From: ANME-2 cluster archaeon
GTDB lineage: Archaea; Halobacteriota; Methanosarcinia; Methanosarcinales; Methanocomedenaceae
Assembly (NCBI GenBank): GCA_014237145.1
Contig: JAAXOC010000077.1
Location: forward strand, 1 to 55,859
Length of the DNA: 55,859 nucleotides
Reading direction: 5' to 3'
In this document: positions 35,086 to 44,843 of the stretch, in pieces
Layout: every line of letters starts with the position of its first letter
Position numbering within the stretch: the stretch's first letter is position 1
Program-made: the position numbers and the translations under genes
Notes under the pieces: generated by a model
Seen by the model: only the letters and a program-made list of their open reading frames with translations
Told to the model about the DNA's origin: nothing
Database searches by the model: none

Positions 35086-35787
35086 ATGAAAATCGCAGTA
35101 ACCCGGCTGGAAGAAAAATCCGGCGGCACCAGTGAACTTTTTTCAAAGTACGGTCATGATGCAATACTTGTCCCGACAATGAAGACAAAAATTCCGGATG
35201 ATCCTGCATCACTGGATGAGCTTTGCAGGAAAGTGACCTCAGCCAAAGTGGATTTTCTTATCTTCTCAAGCACTATGGGTGTCAGGTACTTCTTTGAACA
35301 GTGCGGCACTGTCCCGGATACTACCACTATCATAGCAGTTGGTCCCAGGACACAGGAAGCCATCGTCGATAAGGGCTTCAACTGTGAAACAATCACCACA
35401 TTCTCATCTGACCATTTTGCATCCCATCTCGGGTCACGCATCCGAGGCAGGACCGTAGGAATTGTACGCCCAGATATCCCAAATCCCGCTTTGGTGGAGT
35501 CACTTACTGCTTCAGGCGCCCGTGTACAGCAAGGAGTAGCCTACAGGCTGGTACCCACTGGAAACGATCTCAGGAAGATACTGCCTGACGTGGACGTGGT
35601 CATATTTACCAGCGGGAAGTCATTTGCTCAGTCTGGTGTATCAACAGGGGATGCAGCAGGTAAAACAGTGATCGCCATCGGGCCTAAGACCGCGAGCATG
35701 ATGCGTGATCATGGAATTGTTCCTGATATAACAGGTAACGGCACGCTGGAAGGATGCCTGAAAGCCCTGGCTGGTCAGTCCAGGTAG
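35086..35787 (+). CDS. hemD: Uroporphyrinogen-III synthase
   Basis: A 233-residue enzyme that closes hydroxymethylbilane to uroporphyrinogen III, the precursor of sirohaem, cobamides and F430. The two-lobed pattern is visible: KIAVTRLEEKSGGTSELF, FLIFSSTMGVRYFFEQ, IIAVGPRTQEAI, then FTSGKSFAQ and VIAIGPKTASMMRDHGI. I start it at 35086, where similarity to the family begins; an in-frame ATG at 35020 would add 22 residues. Its 3' end overlaps the convergent ferredoxin gene by 13 bp. CobT at 36488 belongs to the same wider pathway. Confidence 0.88.
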   Translation: MKIAVTRLEEKSGGTSELFSKYGHDAILVPTMKTKIPDDPASLDELCRKVTSAKVDFLIFSSTMGVRYFFEQCGTVPDTTTIIAVGPRTQEAIVDKGFNCETITTFSSDHFASHLGSRIRGRTVGIVRPDIPNPALVESLTASGARVQQGVAYRLVPTGNDLRKILPDVDVVIFTSGKSFAQSGVSTGDAAGKTVIAIGPKTASMMRDHGIVPDITGNGTLEGCLKALAGQSR

Positions 35788-35966
35788 ATTATGGCCTTAT
35801 TCGGGCATATTTCCATGCATTTACCGCAGCGTGTGCATTTATCATAATCTATGCGTGCCTCGCCGTCAACCTTGTACAGTGCATCCACAGGGCACACCTG
35901 ATCACATTTTCCGCATTTCCTGCACCCTTGGACTACAATATATCTATCGTTCTCCATTTCGACCAT
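35775..35966 (-). CDS. Small 2[4Fe-4S] ferredoxin
   Basis: A 63-residue protein with two cluster motifs, CRKCGKCDQVCP and CTRCGKCMEICP, evenly spaced as in short bacterial-type ferredoxins. The C-terminus (NKAIIYLD) overlaps hemD on the opposite strand. It would be a soluble electron carrier. No linked oxidoreductase is visible. Confidence 0.88.
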   Translation of the reverse strand: MVEMENDRYIVVQGCRKCGKCDQVCPVDALYKVDGEARIDYDKCTRCGKCMEICPNKAIIYLD

Positions 35967-36128
35967 CGATAATTTATTAAATAAATAGTTGTAATAGTTA
36001 TAGTATTATAATGGTTTTGTACAAACTATACAATATTGTGCTTACCACTTACCACTTGCCACAATAATACTGAACAGATCATACATAACAATAACGAGGT
36101 GTAAGAAATTCCAAGTTCCATACCTGAA

Positions 36129-36482
36129 ATGATCCACGGGAATTTCAATTGCTCAGACATTGCCAAATGCGTGCTTGGATTAAAGAACCTGGACATGGAA
36201 ACCTACAAATTACTGGTATCCCATGGACAGATGACTGCTGAAAAACTGGGTGAACTGCTTAATCGGGAACGCAGCACTGCCTACAGGTCCCTGCAAAACC
36301 TCATGTCATGCCAACTGGTATACAGGGAGACTAAAACCATAGAGGGTGGAGGCTATTATTACGTTTATTCAGCACTTGATCCCTGTAAATTAAAAGAAAT
36401 GATAAAAGGGAATATCGATACCTGGTATGAAAAGATGAACTCTATGATCGAAGATATCGAATCCGGGATACTGGAATCTTAG
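36129..36482 (+). CDS. TrmB-like winged-helix regulator
   Basis: A 117-residue protein. YKLLVSHGQMTAEKLGELLN and RERSTAYRSLQNLMSCQLVY form a winged helix-turn-helix of the TrmB type, followed by the wing (ETKTIEGGGYYYVYSAL) and a C-terminal helix. The effector domain of long TrmB proteins is absent. The frame is open upstream and a rare start near 36111 after aggtg is possible. It is convergent with cobT, six bases apart. Targets are unknown. Confidence 0.78.
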   Translation: MIHGNFNCSDIAKCVLGLKNLDMETYKLLVSHGQMTAEKLGELLNRERSTAYRSLQNLMSCQLVYRETKTIEGGGYYYVYSALDPCKLKEMIKGNIDTWYEKMNSMIEDIESGILES

Positions 36483-36487
36483 TAGGT

Positions 36488-37516
36488 TTACAATATCTGG
36501 TCACACACCAGTTCTACCTGTTCCCTGAACTCTTTTTGCCTGATCCCCATAAGTCCTGCTAAAAACATTGCACCACCTGCTCCCACGCCCTCCTTTATTA
36601 CTCCGGATTCATACATCCTGAGTCCCTGGTACCTGGACCTGTCAAAACCAGGGTCAGCAATATAAGATTCAAAACCCAGCTCAGATACCGTTTCAACAAA
36701 ACTGGCAGTGCCGTCTTCTGCCACAAATTTCGTAGTGGCAATTGAAATATTCCCATTTATACCCAGACCATCCAGGAGGGAAAGTACTGCCATCATCTGT
36801 GTGCCGCCTGCCAGTACGATCCCTGTGTCCTTTAGCCCGTCTATGAGACCGCATACACACGGCATCATTGGATCGCCAAAGTGTTCTATTGCGCCAATGG
36901 GGTCATGTGACATATCCCCAAAACGGATGCCTGCTTTGCTAAAAGCTTCGTCCACGACCTGTGCTTTAATGTCCAGGGGGTTTAGGGAATTACTACTGCT
37001 CACCCTGCCGTCTATGCCCATTGCCTGAAGTACAGCCATGGCAGTGGTAGTCCCGCCTGGTATACTCTCACCGATAATAACAAGATCCGAGAGCTTTCGT
37101 ATCTGGCGTCCCATCTCTAGTGCATTCGCATATATCTTACGTGCATCCGGTACTGCCTGTGCCGTCCTGATATCCCTGCCAGGGAAGGCACCAACATCCA
37201 GTAGTGGTATGCTGGGGATTATCTTCAAGCCACTGTTTATGAACATAAAAGGGATGCCTGTCAACTGCATTGCCGCCCTGGTAATCACGGCAGGTGTAGG
37301 ACTCTGGTCTGTCATCGGGGGTTCGGCATTGCACACTGTCCTGCCCAGTGTTACCAATTCGGCATCTCCTGCCGGGGTATAGTCTATCAAACCGGGTGAT
37401 TTCCCTGCTGCAGAGATACCCGGGATACTGGCTGTATCCGTATTTGACAGGACACAGAGGAATAGCGGGTGTTCACTTTCGAATCTTGTTGGTTCGGGGG
37501 AGATCCAGTGATCCAT
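36488..37516 (-). CDS. cobT: Archaeal CobT (nicotinate-nucleotide-dependent phosphoribosyltransferase)
   Basis: A 342-residue protein of the archaeal CobT family (UPF0284). It activates the lower-ligand base with nicotinate mononucleotide for cobamide assembly. Family landmarks are IPFMFINSGLKIIPSIPLLD, VIIGESIPGGTTTAMAVLQA, SHDPIGAIEHFGDPMMPCV, LAGGTQMMAVLSLL and, near the end, GVIKEGVGAGGAMFLA. The length is normal. A cobamide need fits hemD nearby and a methyl-transfer metabolism. Confidence 0.88.
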   Translation of the reverse strand: MDHWISPEPTRFESEHPLFLCVLSNTDTASIPGISAAGKSPGLIDYTPAGDAELVTLGRTVCNAEPPMTDQSPTPAVITRAAMQLTGIPFMFINSGLKIIPSIPLLDVGAFPGRDIRTAQAVPDARKIYANALEMGRQIRKLSDLVIIGESIPGGTTTAMAVLQAMGIDGRVSSSNSLNPLDIKAQVVDEAFSKAGIRFGDMSHDPIGAIEHFGDPMMPCVCGLIDGLKDTGIVLAGGTQMMAVLSLLDGLGINGNISIATTKFVAEDGTASFVETVSELGFESYIADPGFDRSRYQGLRMYESGVIKEGVGAGGAMFLAGLMGIRQKEFREQVELVCDQIL

Positions 37517-37695
37517 ATATACTCCTTTAATGTGGCAGTATCTTTAAGGGTTACCCTGTATCTTCAGGGCAAAAGTATCTCATAAAAAAAATATTTTTAA
37601 TTTTACCTGTTGCTAAGGTAATTCAGGTACCAAGAGAAAAAAAACAAGCTATTGTTAGGAAATATGTCCCGGCTTAGCAAAAATTGATAAATAAT

Positions 37696-38079
37696 CTACT
37701 TTTCTTGAAACTTCAACCTTTTCAGTTTCTCAATGTTTTTCATTATTCTTTGATTATCTTTTTTGGTTTGTTTTTCTATATGCTCAACAATTTCACCAAA
37801 TGGAACAGCAAGCTTATAGACTTTCATCGGCCTGCCCTTGCCTTCTTTCTTGAGCTCTCTTTCATCCAGCCACCCGAAATCCCTTAATTCCCTCATTGCA
37901 ATACTAACTTCCGGCTGCCTAAGCTGGGAACCAAGTTCCAGGCTTTTTGAAGTTGCTTCATCAACATTTGAAAGAAACGCAAGAGTTGAAGCCACATTCC
38001 GTGAGATATTTAAATTCCTTAATATTTCAATAAACTCCAGATCAGTTTCATCAAAAACTCTTACCTCAGAAGATCTCAT
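37696..38079 (-). CDS. Winged-helix transcriptional regulator
   Basis: A 127-residue protein. LNISRNVASTLAFLSNVDEA and then RQPEVSIAMRELRDFGWLDE form an ArsR/TrmB-like helix-turn-helix; GKGRPMKVYKLAV is the wing. A C-terminal coiled coil (residues 98-127, KKDNQRIMKNIEKLKRL) should dimerise it. It resembles the small regulators common in Methanosarcinales. It is divergent from polC, with 230 bp between them holding AT-rich promoter sequence and nothing else clear. Confidence 0.75.
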   Translation of the reverse strand: MRSSEVRVFDETDLEFIEILRNLNISRNVASTLAFLSNVDEATSKSLELGSQLRQPEVSIAMRELRDFGWLDERELKKEGKGRPMKVYKLAVPFGEIVEHIEKQTKKDNQRIMKNIEKLKRLKFQEK

Positions 38080-38309
38080 ATTTCATATCACCTAATGTTT
38101 TTTTCCTATTTTTTCATAATATATAGTTAATTCTATCAAAATATATTTAAATTAAATTACGATTATTGTAGATATATAATTTTATTAACTAATGCCAGTG
38201 ACTAATGTTTAATATTATCTTATGATTAATATAGTTATTGGTCGATAACTACTATTTCACACATCTTATTTACCATTAACTCAATTTTACATACAATATA
38301 GGGATACTT

Positions 38310-41300
38310 ATGAAAGACACGTCTGTCAGCAACAGGATGCAGGAATACTTTGACGAACTGGAGAAAACGCTCCATGCCGAAATTGATATTGCCTCAAAGT
38401 CCAGGAAAAAAGGGCTTGAGCCAAAACCACATATCGAAATTCCACTCGCTAAGGACCTGGCTGACAGGGTTGAGAAACTTATGGAGATAGAAGGTGTTGC
38501 ACCCTGTATCAGGGAACTTGAATCAAAAATGAGCAGGGAAGCAGCAGCTCTCCAGATAAGCGTGGATGTAGCCACCGGAAAAGTACAGTCATTCGATTCC
38601 GAGACCCAGGCTATTGATGCAGCTGTCAGGGTGGCTGTAGCGGTGCTGACCGAAGGTGTAGTAGCGGCCCCTATCGAAGGTATCGAGCGGGTCGATGTGG
38701 ACGATAACACTGATGGTTCCAGGTTCATCAGGGTTTATTATGCGGGCCCCATCAGGAGTGCCGGAGGCACGGCACAGGCACTTTCAGTCCTGGTGGCTGA
38801 TGTTGTAAGGCAGAATATGGGTCTTGATCGCTACAAGCCCGGTAAGGAAGAAGTTGAGCGGTATGTAGAAGAGGTATTGCTGTACAGGCGCGTGGCCAAC
38901 CTGCAATATACACCCAGCGAAGAGGAGATACGACTTATAGTGGAGAACTGTCCCATTTGTATTGACGGTGAACCAACCGAGGATGCTGAGGTGGAGGGGC
39001 ACAGGGACCTCCCCCGGATACCCACCAACCGCGTAAGGGGCGGGATGTGCCTGGTACTGGCCGAAGGGCTGGCACTGAAAGCGCCAAAGATAAAAAAGCA
39101 CGTAAATGCTCTAAAACTGGACGGCTGGGACTGGCTTGACCAGTTCATTGCCGGGGTCAGGAAAGATGATGACGACGAACAGGAAAATGATGACGAGGCT
39201 GTCAAGGTCAAACCCAAGGACAAATACCTGCAGGACATCATTGCAGGCAGGCCCGTGTTCTCATACCCTTCCAGGCCAGGCGGCTTCAGGTTGAGGTACG
39301 GGCGCAGCCGGAACACCTGTTTTGCAGCGGGAGGCGTAAGTCCGGCAACCATGGTATTAATGGATGATTTTCTTGCACCCGGCACCCAGATGAAAGTTGA
39401 AAGACCGGGCAAAGCCCTTGGAATAGCGCCGGTGGACAGCCTGGAAGGTCCAACTGTACGGCTATTCAATGGCAGGGTAGTGAGAGTGGATTCCATTGAC
39501 GAGGCAAGGAAAATAAGGAGTTCGGTATCCAGTATCCTTGATATCGGGGAGTTGTTGATCAACTACGGTGATTTCCTTGAGAATAACCATATCCTGGTCC
39601 CTTCATCGTATTGTTTTGAATGGTGGATCCAGGAATTGCATACTAACGCCGGTAAGATAGGCAAAGATGTGCCATATGATGACTCACAGTTGACCGACCC
39701 CGGCGGCCAGACAGCACTGGAGTTGTGTGATACGTTCAATGTTGCGCTCCATCCCCAGTACACTTACCTGTGGCACGATGTTACTTCAGGAGAAATAATC
39801 ACACTTTCAAAATACGTTGAACAAAATGGTGAGTTTGCTGGTGAACTGCTGTCAATTCCTGTTGACGATGCAATAAAGCAGATACTGGAAACACTGCTTG
39901 TCCAGCACAGTATCCGGGAGCAGCGAATTGATATTGAACAGGCAGCACCGCTGGTCAGGTGCCTTGGGCTTGATGGTTCACTACAAAGGCATAGGAGTGC
40001 TTCACAGGACGATTTTCCCGACCCTATGGAGATGGTAAACCACCTGGCTCAATTGACGGTCAGGGCAAGGGCACCCTACAGGATAGGAGCGCGGATGGGG
40101 CGGCCCGAGAAATCTAACAGGCGGGAGATGAAACCGGCACCGAATGTTCTGTTCCCTGTAGGTGAAGCAGGCGGACGGACACGATCCCTCATCAATGCTA
40201 AAAACTACTCCAGGTCGTTCAAGGAAAAAGTGGGTATCTATGAGATCGAGGTGGACTGCAGGGCATGTACCCACTGCGGTACTGTGACCTTCAGGAACTT
40301 ATGCCCTGACTGCAACAGCCCGACACTGCCAAAATTGCACTGTCCTGTATGTAATATCGAGACAAATGAACCGGAATGTCCCAAATGCCACAAAGAGACT
40401 ACGTCGGCTGATAAGCTGACAATTAATTTCAAGGAAGAGTATAAAAGGGCCTTCGAAAACCTGGGTGAACGTGACAATCTTGATACTTTCAAGGGTGTCC
40501 AGGGACTGATATCCAAACACAAGACACCTGAACCCATTGAAAAGGGAATACTACGCGCAAGGCACGGTGTGGTTACCTTCAAGGACGGAACGGTGCGTTA
40601 TGATATGTCTGATATGCCTTTGACCCATGTCAGGCCTGATGAGATAGGTGTAAGCGTAGAGACTATGCACCGATTAGGATACAATGTTGACACATATGGG
40701 GCAGACCTGGTGGACGCATCACAGGTAGTTGAACTGAAGGTGCAGGATATTGTCGTTTCCTATCACTGTGCCGAATACCTGCTCAAGACCGCCAATTTCA
40801 TTGACGACCTGCTTGTCAAGTATTACGGCCTTGAACCATACTATAAGGCAGGATCAGTGGAGGACCTTATCGGGACCATGGTCATAGGGCTTGCACCTCA
40901 TACCTCTGCCGGGGTACTGGCCAGGGTCATAGGGTTTACCGGTGCCTCGGTGGGTTATGCCCATCCCTTTTTCCATGCTGCCAAGCGGCGCAACTGTGAT
41001 GGTGATGAGGACTGTGTCATGCTGCTGCTGGACGGGTTCCTGAACTTCTCACGTTCATACCTGCCAGATAAAAGGGGCGGAAAGATGGATGCACCGCTTG
41101 TACTTACTACGCGCATCGACCCAAAGGAGGTGGATAAGGAGGCGCATAATATCGACCTGTTGTTCAGGTATCCGCTTGAGTTCTATGAGGCCACCCTGGA
41201 TTATGCCAATCCCAAGGACCTGGAAAAGCTCATTGAAACAGTGAGCAGCAGGCTGGGCACGCCTGGACAGTATGAGGGCTGGGGTTTTACCCATGATATT

Positions 41301-41747
41301 TCAGATATTGCCATGGGACCGGCCAACAGTGCATACAAGACCCTGGGTACTATGATCGAAAAGATGACGGCCCAGCTTGAACTGGCACGTAAGATAAGGG
41401 CAGTGGATGAGCAAGACGTGGCGGAAAGGGTTATCAAATCCCATTTCCTGCCCGACCTGATCGGCAACTTGAGGGCTTTTTCCCGCCAGCAGGTCAGGTG
41501 CGTGAAGTGTAACAGGAAGTTTAGGCGAACGCCGCTGAAAGGAGTATGTCCGAAATGCAACGGTAAGATCGTACTTACTGTACATGAGGGATCTGTCAAG
41601 AAGTATATGGATGTTTCACTTAAGATAGCAGATGAGTACGAAATAAGTGATTACACTAAACAGAGACTTGAACTGATCAATCTTGAGATCAAGTCCCTGT
41701 TCGAGAGTGATGTTTCAAAACAGATGGGTCTGGCAGATTTTATGTGA
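38310..41747 (+). CDS. polC: DNA polymerase D large subunit DP2
   Basis: The 1145-residue catalytic subunit of the archaeal replicative polymerase PolD. The active-site acidic cluster NCDGDEDC lies at about residue 894 and [15 protein letters not shown] follows. Zinc-binding clusters [16 protein letters not shown] and CPKC lie around 650-700, and CVKC with CPKC around 1065-1090. The last residues KQMGLADFM match a PCNA-interacting box (QxxLxxF). No intein is present. The small subunit is not in the window. The final bases of the gene form part of a tandem array that follows. Confidence 0.96.
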   Translation: MKDTSVSNRMQEYFDELEKTLHAEIDIASKSRKKGLEPKPHIEIPLAKDLADRVEKLMEIEGVAPCIRELESKMSREAAALQISVDVATGKVQSFDSETQAIDAAVRVAVAVLTEGVVAAPIEGIERVDVDDNTDGSRFIRVYYAGPIRSAGGTAQALSVLVADVVRQNMGLDRYKPGKEEVERYVEEVLLYRRVANLQYTPSEEEIRLIVENCPICIDGEPTEDAEVEGHRDLPRIPTNRVRGGMCLVLAEGLALKAPKIKKHVNALKLDGWDWLDQFIAGVRKDDDDEQENDDEAVKVKPKDKYLQDIIAGRPVFSYPSRPGGFRLRYGRSRNTCFAAGGVSPATMVLMDDFLAPGTQMKVERPGKALGIAPVDSLEGPTVRLFNGRVVRVDSIDEARKIRSSVSSILDIGELLINYGDFLENNHILVPSSYCFEWWIQELHTNAGKIGKDVPYDDSQLTDPGGQTALELCDTFNVALHPQYTYLWHDVTSGEIITLSKYVEQNGEFAGELLSIPVDDAIKQILETLLVQHSIREQRIDIEQAAPLVRCLGLDGSLQRHRSASQDDFPDPMEMVNHLAQLTVRARAPYRIGARMGRPEKSNRREMKPAPNVLFPVGEAGGRTRSLINAKNYSRSFKEKVGIYEIEVDCRACTHCGTVTFRNLCPDCNSPTLPKLHCPVCNIETNEPECPKCHKETTSADKLTINFKEEYKRAFENLGERDNLDTFKGVQGLISKHKTPEPIEKGILRARHGVVTFKDGTVRYDMSDMPLTHVRPDEIGVSVETMHRLGYNVDTYGADLVDASQVVELKVQDIVVSYHCAEYLLKTANFIDDLLVKYYGLEPYYKAGSVEDLIGTMVIGLAPHTSAGVLARVIGFTGASVGYAHPFFHAAKRRNCDGDEDCVMLLLDGFLNFSRSYLPDKRGGKMDAPLVLTTRIDPKEVDKEAHNIDLLFRYPLEFYEATLDYANPKDLEKLIETVSSRLGTPGQYEGWGFTHDISDIAMGPANSAYKTLGTMIEKMTAQLELARKIRAVDEQDVAERVIKSHFLPDLIGNLRAFSRQQVRCVKCNRKFRRTPLKGVCPKCNGKIVLTVHEGSVKKYMDVSLKIADEYEISDYTKQRLELINLEIKSLFESDVSKQMGLADFM

Positions 41748-42075
41748 TGTCTATAGTTCAAAGGTCATTGCCAGATTTTATGTGATGTCTATGGTTCAAA
41801 GGTCATTGCCAGGTTTTATGTGATGTCTATGGTTCAAAGGTCATTGCCAGGTTTTATGTGATATCCATCGTTCAAAGGTTATTGCCAGGTTTTATGTGAT
41901 ATCCATCGTTCAAAGGTCATTGCCAGGTTTTATGTGATATCCATCGTTCAAAGGTTATTGCCAGGTTTTATTTGATATCCATCGTTCAAAGGTCATTGCC
42001 AGGTTTTATTTGATATCCATCGTTCAAAGGTCATTGCCAGGTTTTATTTGATATCCATCGTTCAAAGGTCATTGG
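41739..42075. repeat. 38-bp tandem array of fused convergent gene ends
   Basis: The hallmark ttcaaaggt occurs nine times from 41757 to 42061, exactly 38 bp apart. Each unit consists of the last bases of polC (agattttatgtga, stop codon included), a 7-10 bp spacer, and the complement of the last codons and stop of the facing gene (ttcaaaggtcattg). The outermost copies are the real gene ends. Variants change in order: tgtctat units first, tatccat units next, tttgat in the last ones. 38 is not a multiple of three, so no protein repeat is formed. Confidence 0.92.
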
Positions 42076-42289
42076 CATCTGCGAATTGTATCAATGCTTC
42101 CCCCAGTTGCCTTGTATATTTTGGGTTCAGGTTGAACCTGCTTTTTTTCTGGCCGCTGCGTTCTTTTGCGATCTCTACATATTCTTTATCAAATTTCTCG
42201 CTTGTTGCCAGGGTTATGGTCATATACCACCCGGCTTTCATTTTTATTTCAAGGTAATCCTTGGCATCGTCATTGGATGTATCTGTCAT
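42062..42289 (-). CDS. Small hypothetical protein convergent with polC
   Basis: A 75-residue soluble protein. KMKAGWYMTITLATSEKFDK and SRFNLNPKYTRQLGEALIQF suggest a short beta-alpha domain; the N-terminus is acidic. No family is recognised. Its last five codons (ANDL and stop) are the source of one half of the tandem array. It seems complete. Confidence 0.6.
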   Translation of the reverse strand: MTDTSNDDAKDYLEIKMKAGWYMTITLATSEKFDKEYVEIAKERSGQKKSRFNLNPKYTRQLGEALIQFADANDL

Positions 42290-42339
42290 TTCATTGTCCT
42301 CTCATATCTCTCATTTTACCACAAGGTCGGTAGTGGAGG

Positions 42340-42708
42340 TCAATATTCTATGTCCTGCTTAATAAATACTATTATGCTGAGGATGATAAGTACCAGGGCT
42401 ACCAGGAACTGGATTATTGCATACTGAATTACCAGGACGTTATTCCTGCCATACAGAACCATCAGGTCCTGGGTGATGGGGGAGATCATGACAACGGTCT
42501 GTACCATAGATAATATCATTTCTACTGCAACACTAAAGATTGGAAGCAATATCCACAGCATGGCAAGAGTGGCGACAATGGTGGTGCTTTTGCCTGCTCC
42601 GTTGGGGCCAATAAGTCGGTGTATTGTACCTTCTTTTACATGCAAGCTGACATTGCCCAGTGCTGTGGTACTTCCACATTTTTTTAAAAGTCCATTTACT
42701 GTTATCAA
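42340..42708 (-). pseudogene. ABC transporter chimera: ATPase start fused to permease end
   Basis: A 122-residue frame. Residues 1-45 are the beginning of an ABC ATPase (ALGNVSLHVKEGTIHRLIGP and GPNGAGKSTT, Walker A). Directly after it come three hydrophobic helices typical of the end of an ABC-2 permease (VLVIQYAIIQFLVALVLIIL). Walker B, the signature and most of the permease are absent. The simplest reading is an in-frame deletion across two adjacent genes. Function is unlikely. Confidence 0.72.
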
Positions 42709-42810
42709 AATATTCCCAAATATTTGTATAAGGTTGGGGTATTAAATAGTGTGTGCAAAAGTAAAATAAATGTAGAAAATGGGGATTATTTTCTTTGACA
42801 GGAGCGATCT

Positions 42811-43386
42811 ATGGCAGATTCTAAAAAGATAAAACTGGCGGTGCAGTATGCAAATCTTTTACGGAGCGTATTAGGGAATAATCTGGTTTCAGTGTTCCTG
42901 TTTGGTTCGGTTGTCAGAGGTGAGGATACAGAGGATAGTGATATTGATGTTATGGCAGTTGTCATTGAGCTGCCTGCGGCAGCTAAACTGAAGGAGATGG
43001 GAAGTCTGGACAGGTTCAATAATGTGAAAGGCCGTTGTGAGTTTGAAGATATTTCCTGTGCAGTAGTAGCCCGGAATGTGTTCTTGGTAAATATTGAAAT
43101 GGGTGTGCCCAGGGAAGGGGTGAATCCTCTTACGGAGGCGCTGGTGCTGTATGATACGAGTTTGATGAAAGGGCTAAAGGAGCAGCTTAGAAATGGCAGC
43201 ATTTCGCTGAAGGAGGATGCATACCGGGATTATTTGCGCTATGGGGATATCCGCCGTTCATATTTATGCGAAAGTATTGAATGTGGTAATTTTAAGGATG
43301 CACGTTCGGATGCGTCAGCGTCTGCGACTCATTATCTACGTGCGTATTTTTATCCCCATAATACGGTATATTATGAAAATCAATAG
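42811..43386 (+). pseudogene. MNT-type nucleotidyltransferase, C-terminally truncated
   Basis: The first 170 or so residues are a minimal nucleotidyltransferase: FLFGSVVRGEDTEDSDIDVM holds Gly-Ser 32-33 and Asp44/Asp46. Proteins of this group often pair with HEPN toxins or carry a helical C-terminus for antibiotic or protein modification. From about residue 172 (43325) the frame reads through the antisense of a transposase fragment, so the native end is lost. The catalytic part may still fold. Confidence 0.65.
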
Positions 43387-43723
43387 CAACATCGTGAGTA
43401 GTGCCATGAAGGTTAAGCATGTCTATTATGTCACTGTTAATCTTTCTGAATGCAGATAGAATGTATTCGATGCTGTTTGATTTTATGTAGTTATTAATTG
43501 TGTCTGATGATGGTATCTTTTTATTTGGGTTTTTTAGTTTCAGGTCATTACTTGCTGATTCTGGCGAGTTGGTTGCTGAAGTGGCAGCGTGAAGTATTAC
43601 GCTTAAGGTGTCTTGAAGGCTATACGTAGCACTTTTCGGTAACTTTATTATGCTTGATTTATTATTATTACTGAGTATTTCTAATGCAATTGCTAACAGG
43701 CTGGTGCATTTTGAAAAATCCAT
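43320..43723 (-). pseudogene. ISH3-like transposase N-terminal fragment
   Basis: The sequence contains DTINNYIKSNSIEYILSAFR and VAIDFHNIPYYGDKNTHV, the first catalytic Asp region of ISH3/IS4-related transposases. The rest of the DDE domain is missing because the sequence joins the nucleotidyltransferase gene at about 43325. 43724..43973 upstream shows no gene. Confidence 0.7.
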
Positions 43724-43973
43724 AGGTTCATCCCCTCCTACGATTTTTACATAAGGGATGAGCTTATGGAATAAAAAATTTTTAATAGAATATATGCTTT
43801 TTGCTGTGATTGGTCAGAAATCTTAAATCGGAAGTAGGGCTATTCGGAAGTACTGTAATAAAAGGGAATGAAACGCTTAATACCTGAGTTTGAAAGATAA
43901 ACCTATCTACTAACTGTTGAACTTATTTATATCCTCTGTTGCTAGCGTTTTCCCACGTTTTGCTCATTTTACA

Positions 43974-44272
43974 TTGTTGCCACCAACGAATTTTAAATAT
44001 AAACAATAGCAATTAATTGAATCAGTAATTAAAAGTGCCACTAACTACAAATACTATTACGTACAACATACTAAAGTTAGATATTCGTGAGATCAAACCA
44101 TATCTTGAGAAGATCAGAGTTGTCCTAGTGAAAAGGGGTGACAAGAAACCGCAGTTTATGTTTGAAACTATGGGATTAGATCAGATGAGACATTTTACTG
44201 CACTTGGACTGGAAACGGTTTTGAAGGAGACCTGAACCGAGAGTTTTATTTAAAAATTTCTGGTGGCAACAA
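43974..44272. repeat. Inverted-repeat-bounded 299-bp unit enclosing a small gene
   Basis: Ends: ttgttgccaccaacgaatt at the left and aaaaatttctggtggcaacaa at the right pair over 25 bases with mismatches in the middle. The unit contains one gene (44035..44235). No clear target duplication is visible, so a mobile element is possible but unproved; a pair of regulatory sites is the other reading. Confidence 0.45.
44035..44235 (+). CDS. Small hypothetical protein (66 residues)
   Basis: Read from GTG 44035: TYNILKLDIREIKPYLEKIR then VVLVKRGDKKPQFMFETMGL and LGLETVLKET. A TATA-like ttttaaatataaa lies 28-45 bases upstream, suitable for a leaderless transcript. The frame is flanked by inverted repeats. 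I do not know the family; composition (basic, mixed alpha/beta) would suit a nucleic-acid-binding protein, which is a guess. Confidence 0.45.
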   Translation: MPLTTNTITYNILKLDIREIKPYLEKIRVVLVKRGDKKPQFMFETMGLDQMRHFTALGLETVLKET

Positions 44273-44843
44273 AAAACGATAGTGTGAGGGGTTGTTTTTT
44301 GGGATCTTTCAAAGTAAGGTAATAGGGACATATCAGGAGCCGTTATATCTCCCTAACTATTCATATGGCACCCAATAGTTATTTCTGATCCATAATCCAC
44401 AAGAATGAAATAGATGTACCTACCGTATTTTTGAAAACCATCTTACCCATTTAGATAATGTTTATTATCAAAATGACATAGTATATCAATATCTGAATCC
44501 ATGTGACATCGGGACTCATCCTCCTAACTTGAAAACCGTGACGCAAATATGCGGCACGGTTTTTATCTGTTTACTAAAGATCTTCTGATAACTATGAATA
44601 CCGGACATCAAAATACACATCCTCCAAAGAATTGCAAGTCAAGTCAGACATATGAACATCAAATAGTGCCAATAATTAATTTGAACAGCTAATTAGTAGA
44701 AGCCAGCTTTTAGTAAAAAGCTAACAAGCCGTTTGCTTGCCATTTTTAGTAACATATCTACAAAACCAAATAAGCGCTCATGACATTTCAGGACATTCAC
44801 GAGCGTGAAAATGCTATTTTCAGAGCAAAGGACAGGGATTTAA
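44273..44843. other. 570-bp gene-poor gap
   Basis: No reading frame with protein-like composition is seen on either strand. It contains one strong hairpin (44532..44564) and, just before the channel gene, AT-rich sequence and a possible ribosome site (aggacaggga). Otherwise I see nothing in it. Confidence 0.5.
44532..44564 (+). terminator. Strong GC hairpin with T-tail
   Basis: aaaaccgtg pairs with cacggtttt and the inner cgca with tgcg, closing on a short loop, then ttttat follows. On the plus strand it looks like a factor-independent terminator, but it lies 300 bases from the nearest upstream gene, so it may end an unannotated transcript or a small RNA. Confidence 0.5.

Noticed and set aside
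41757-42075. CRISPR-like array with 38-bp period
   Set aside because: The whole 38-bp unit repeats with no variable spacers, and it consists of two gene ends. No cas gene is in the window.
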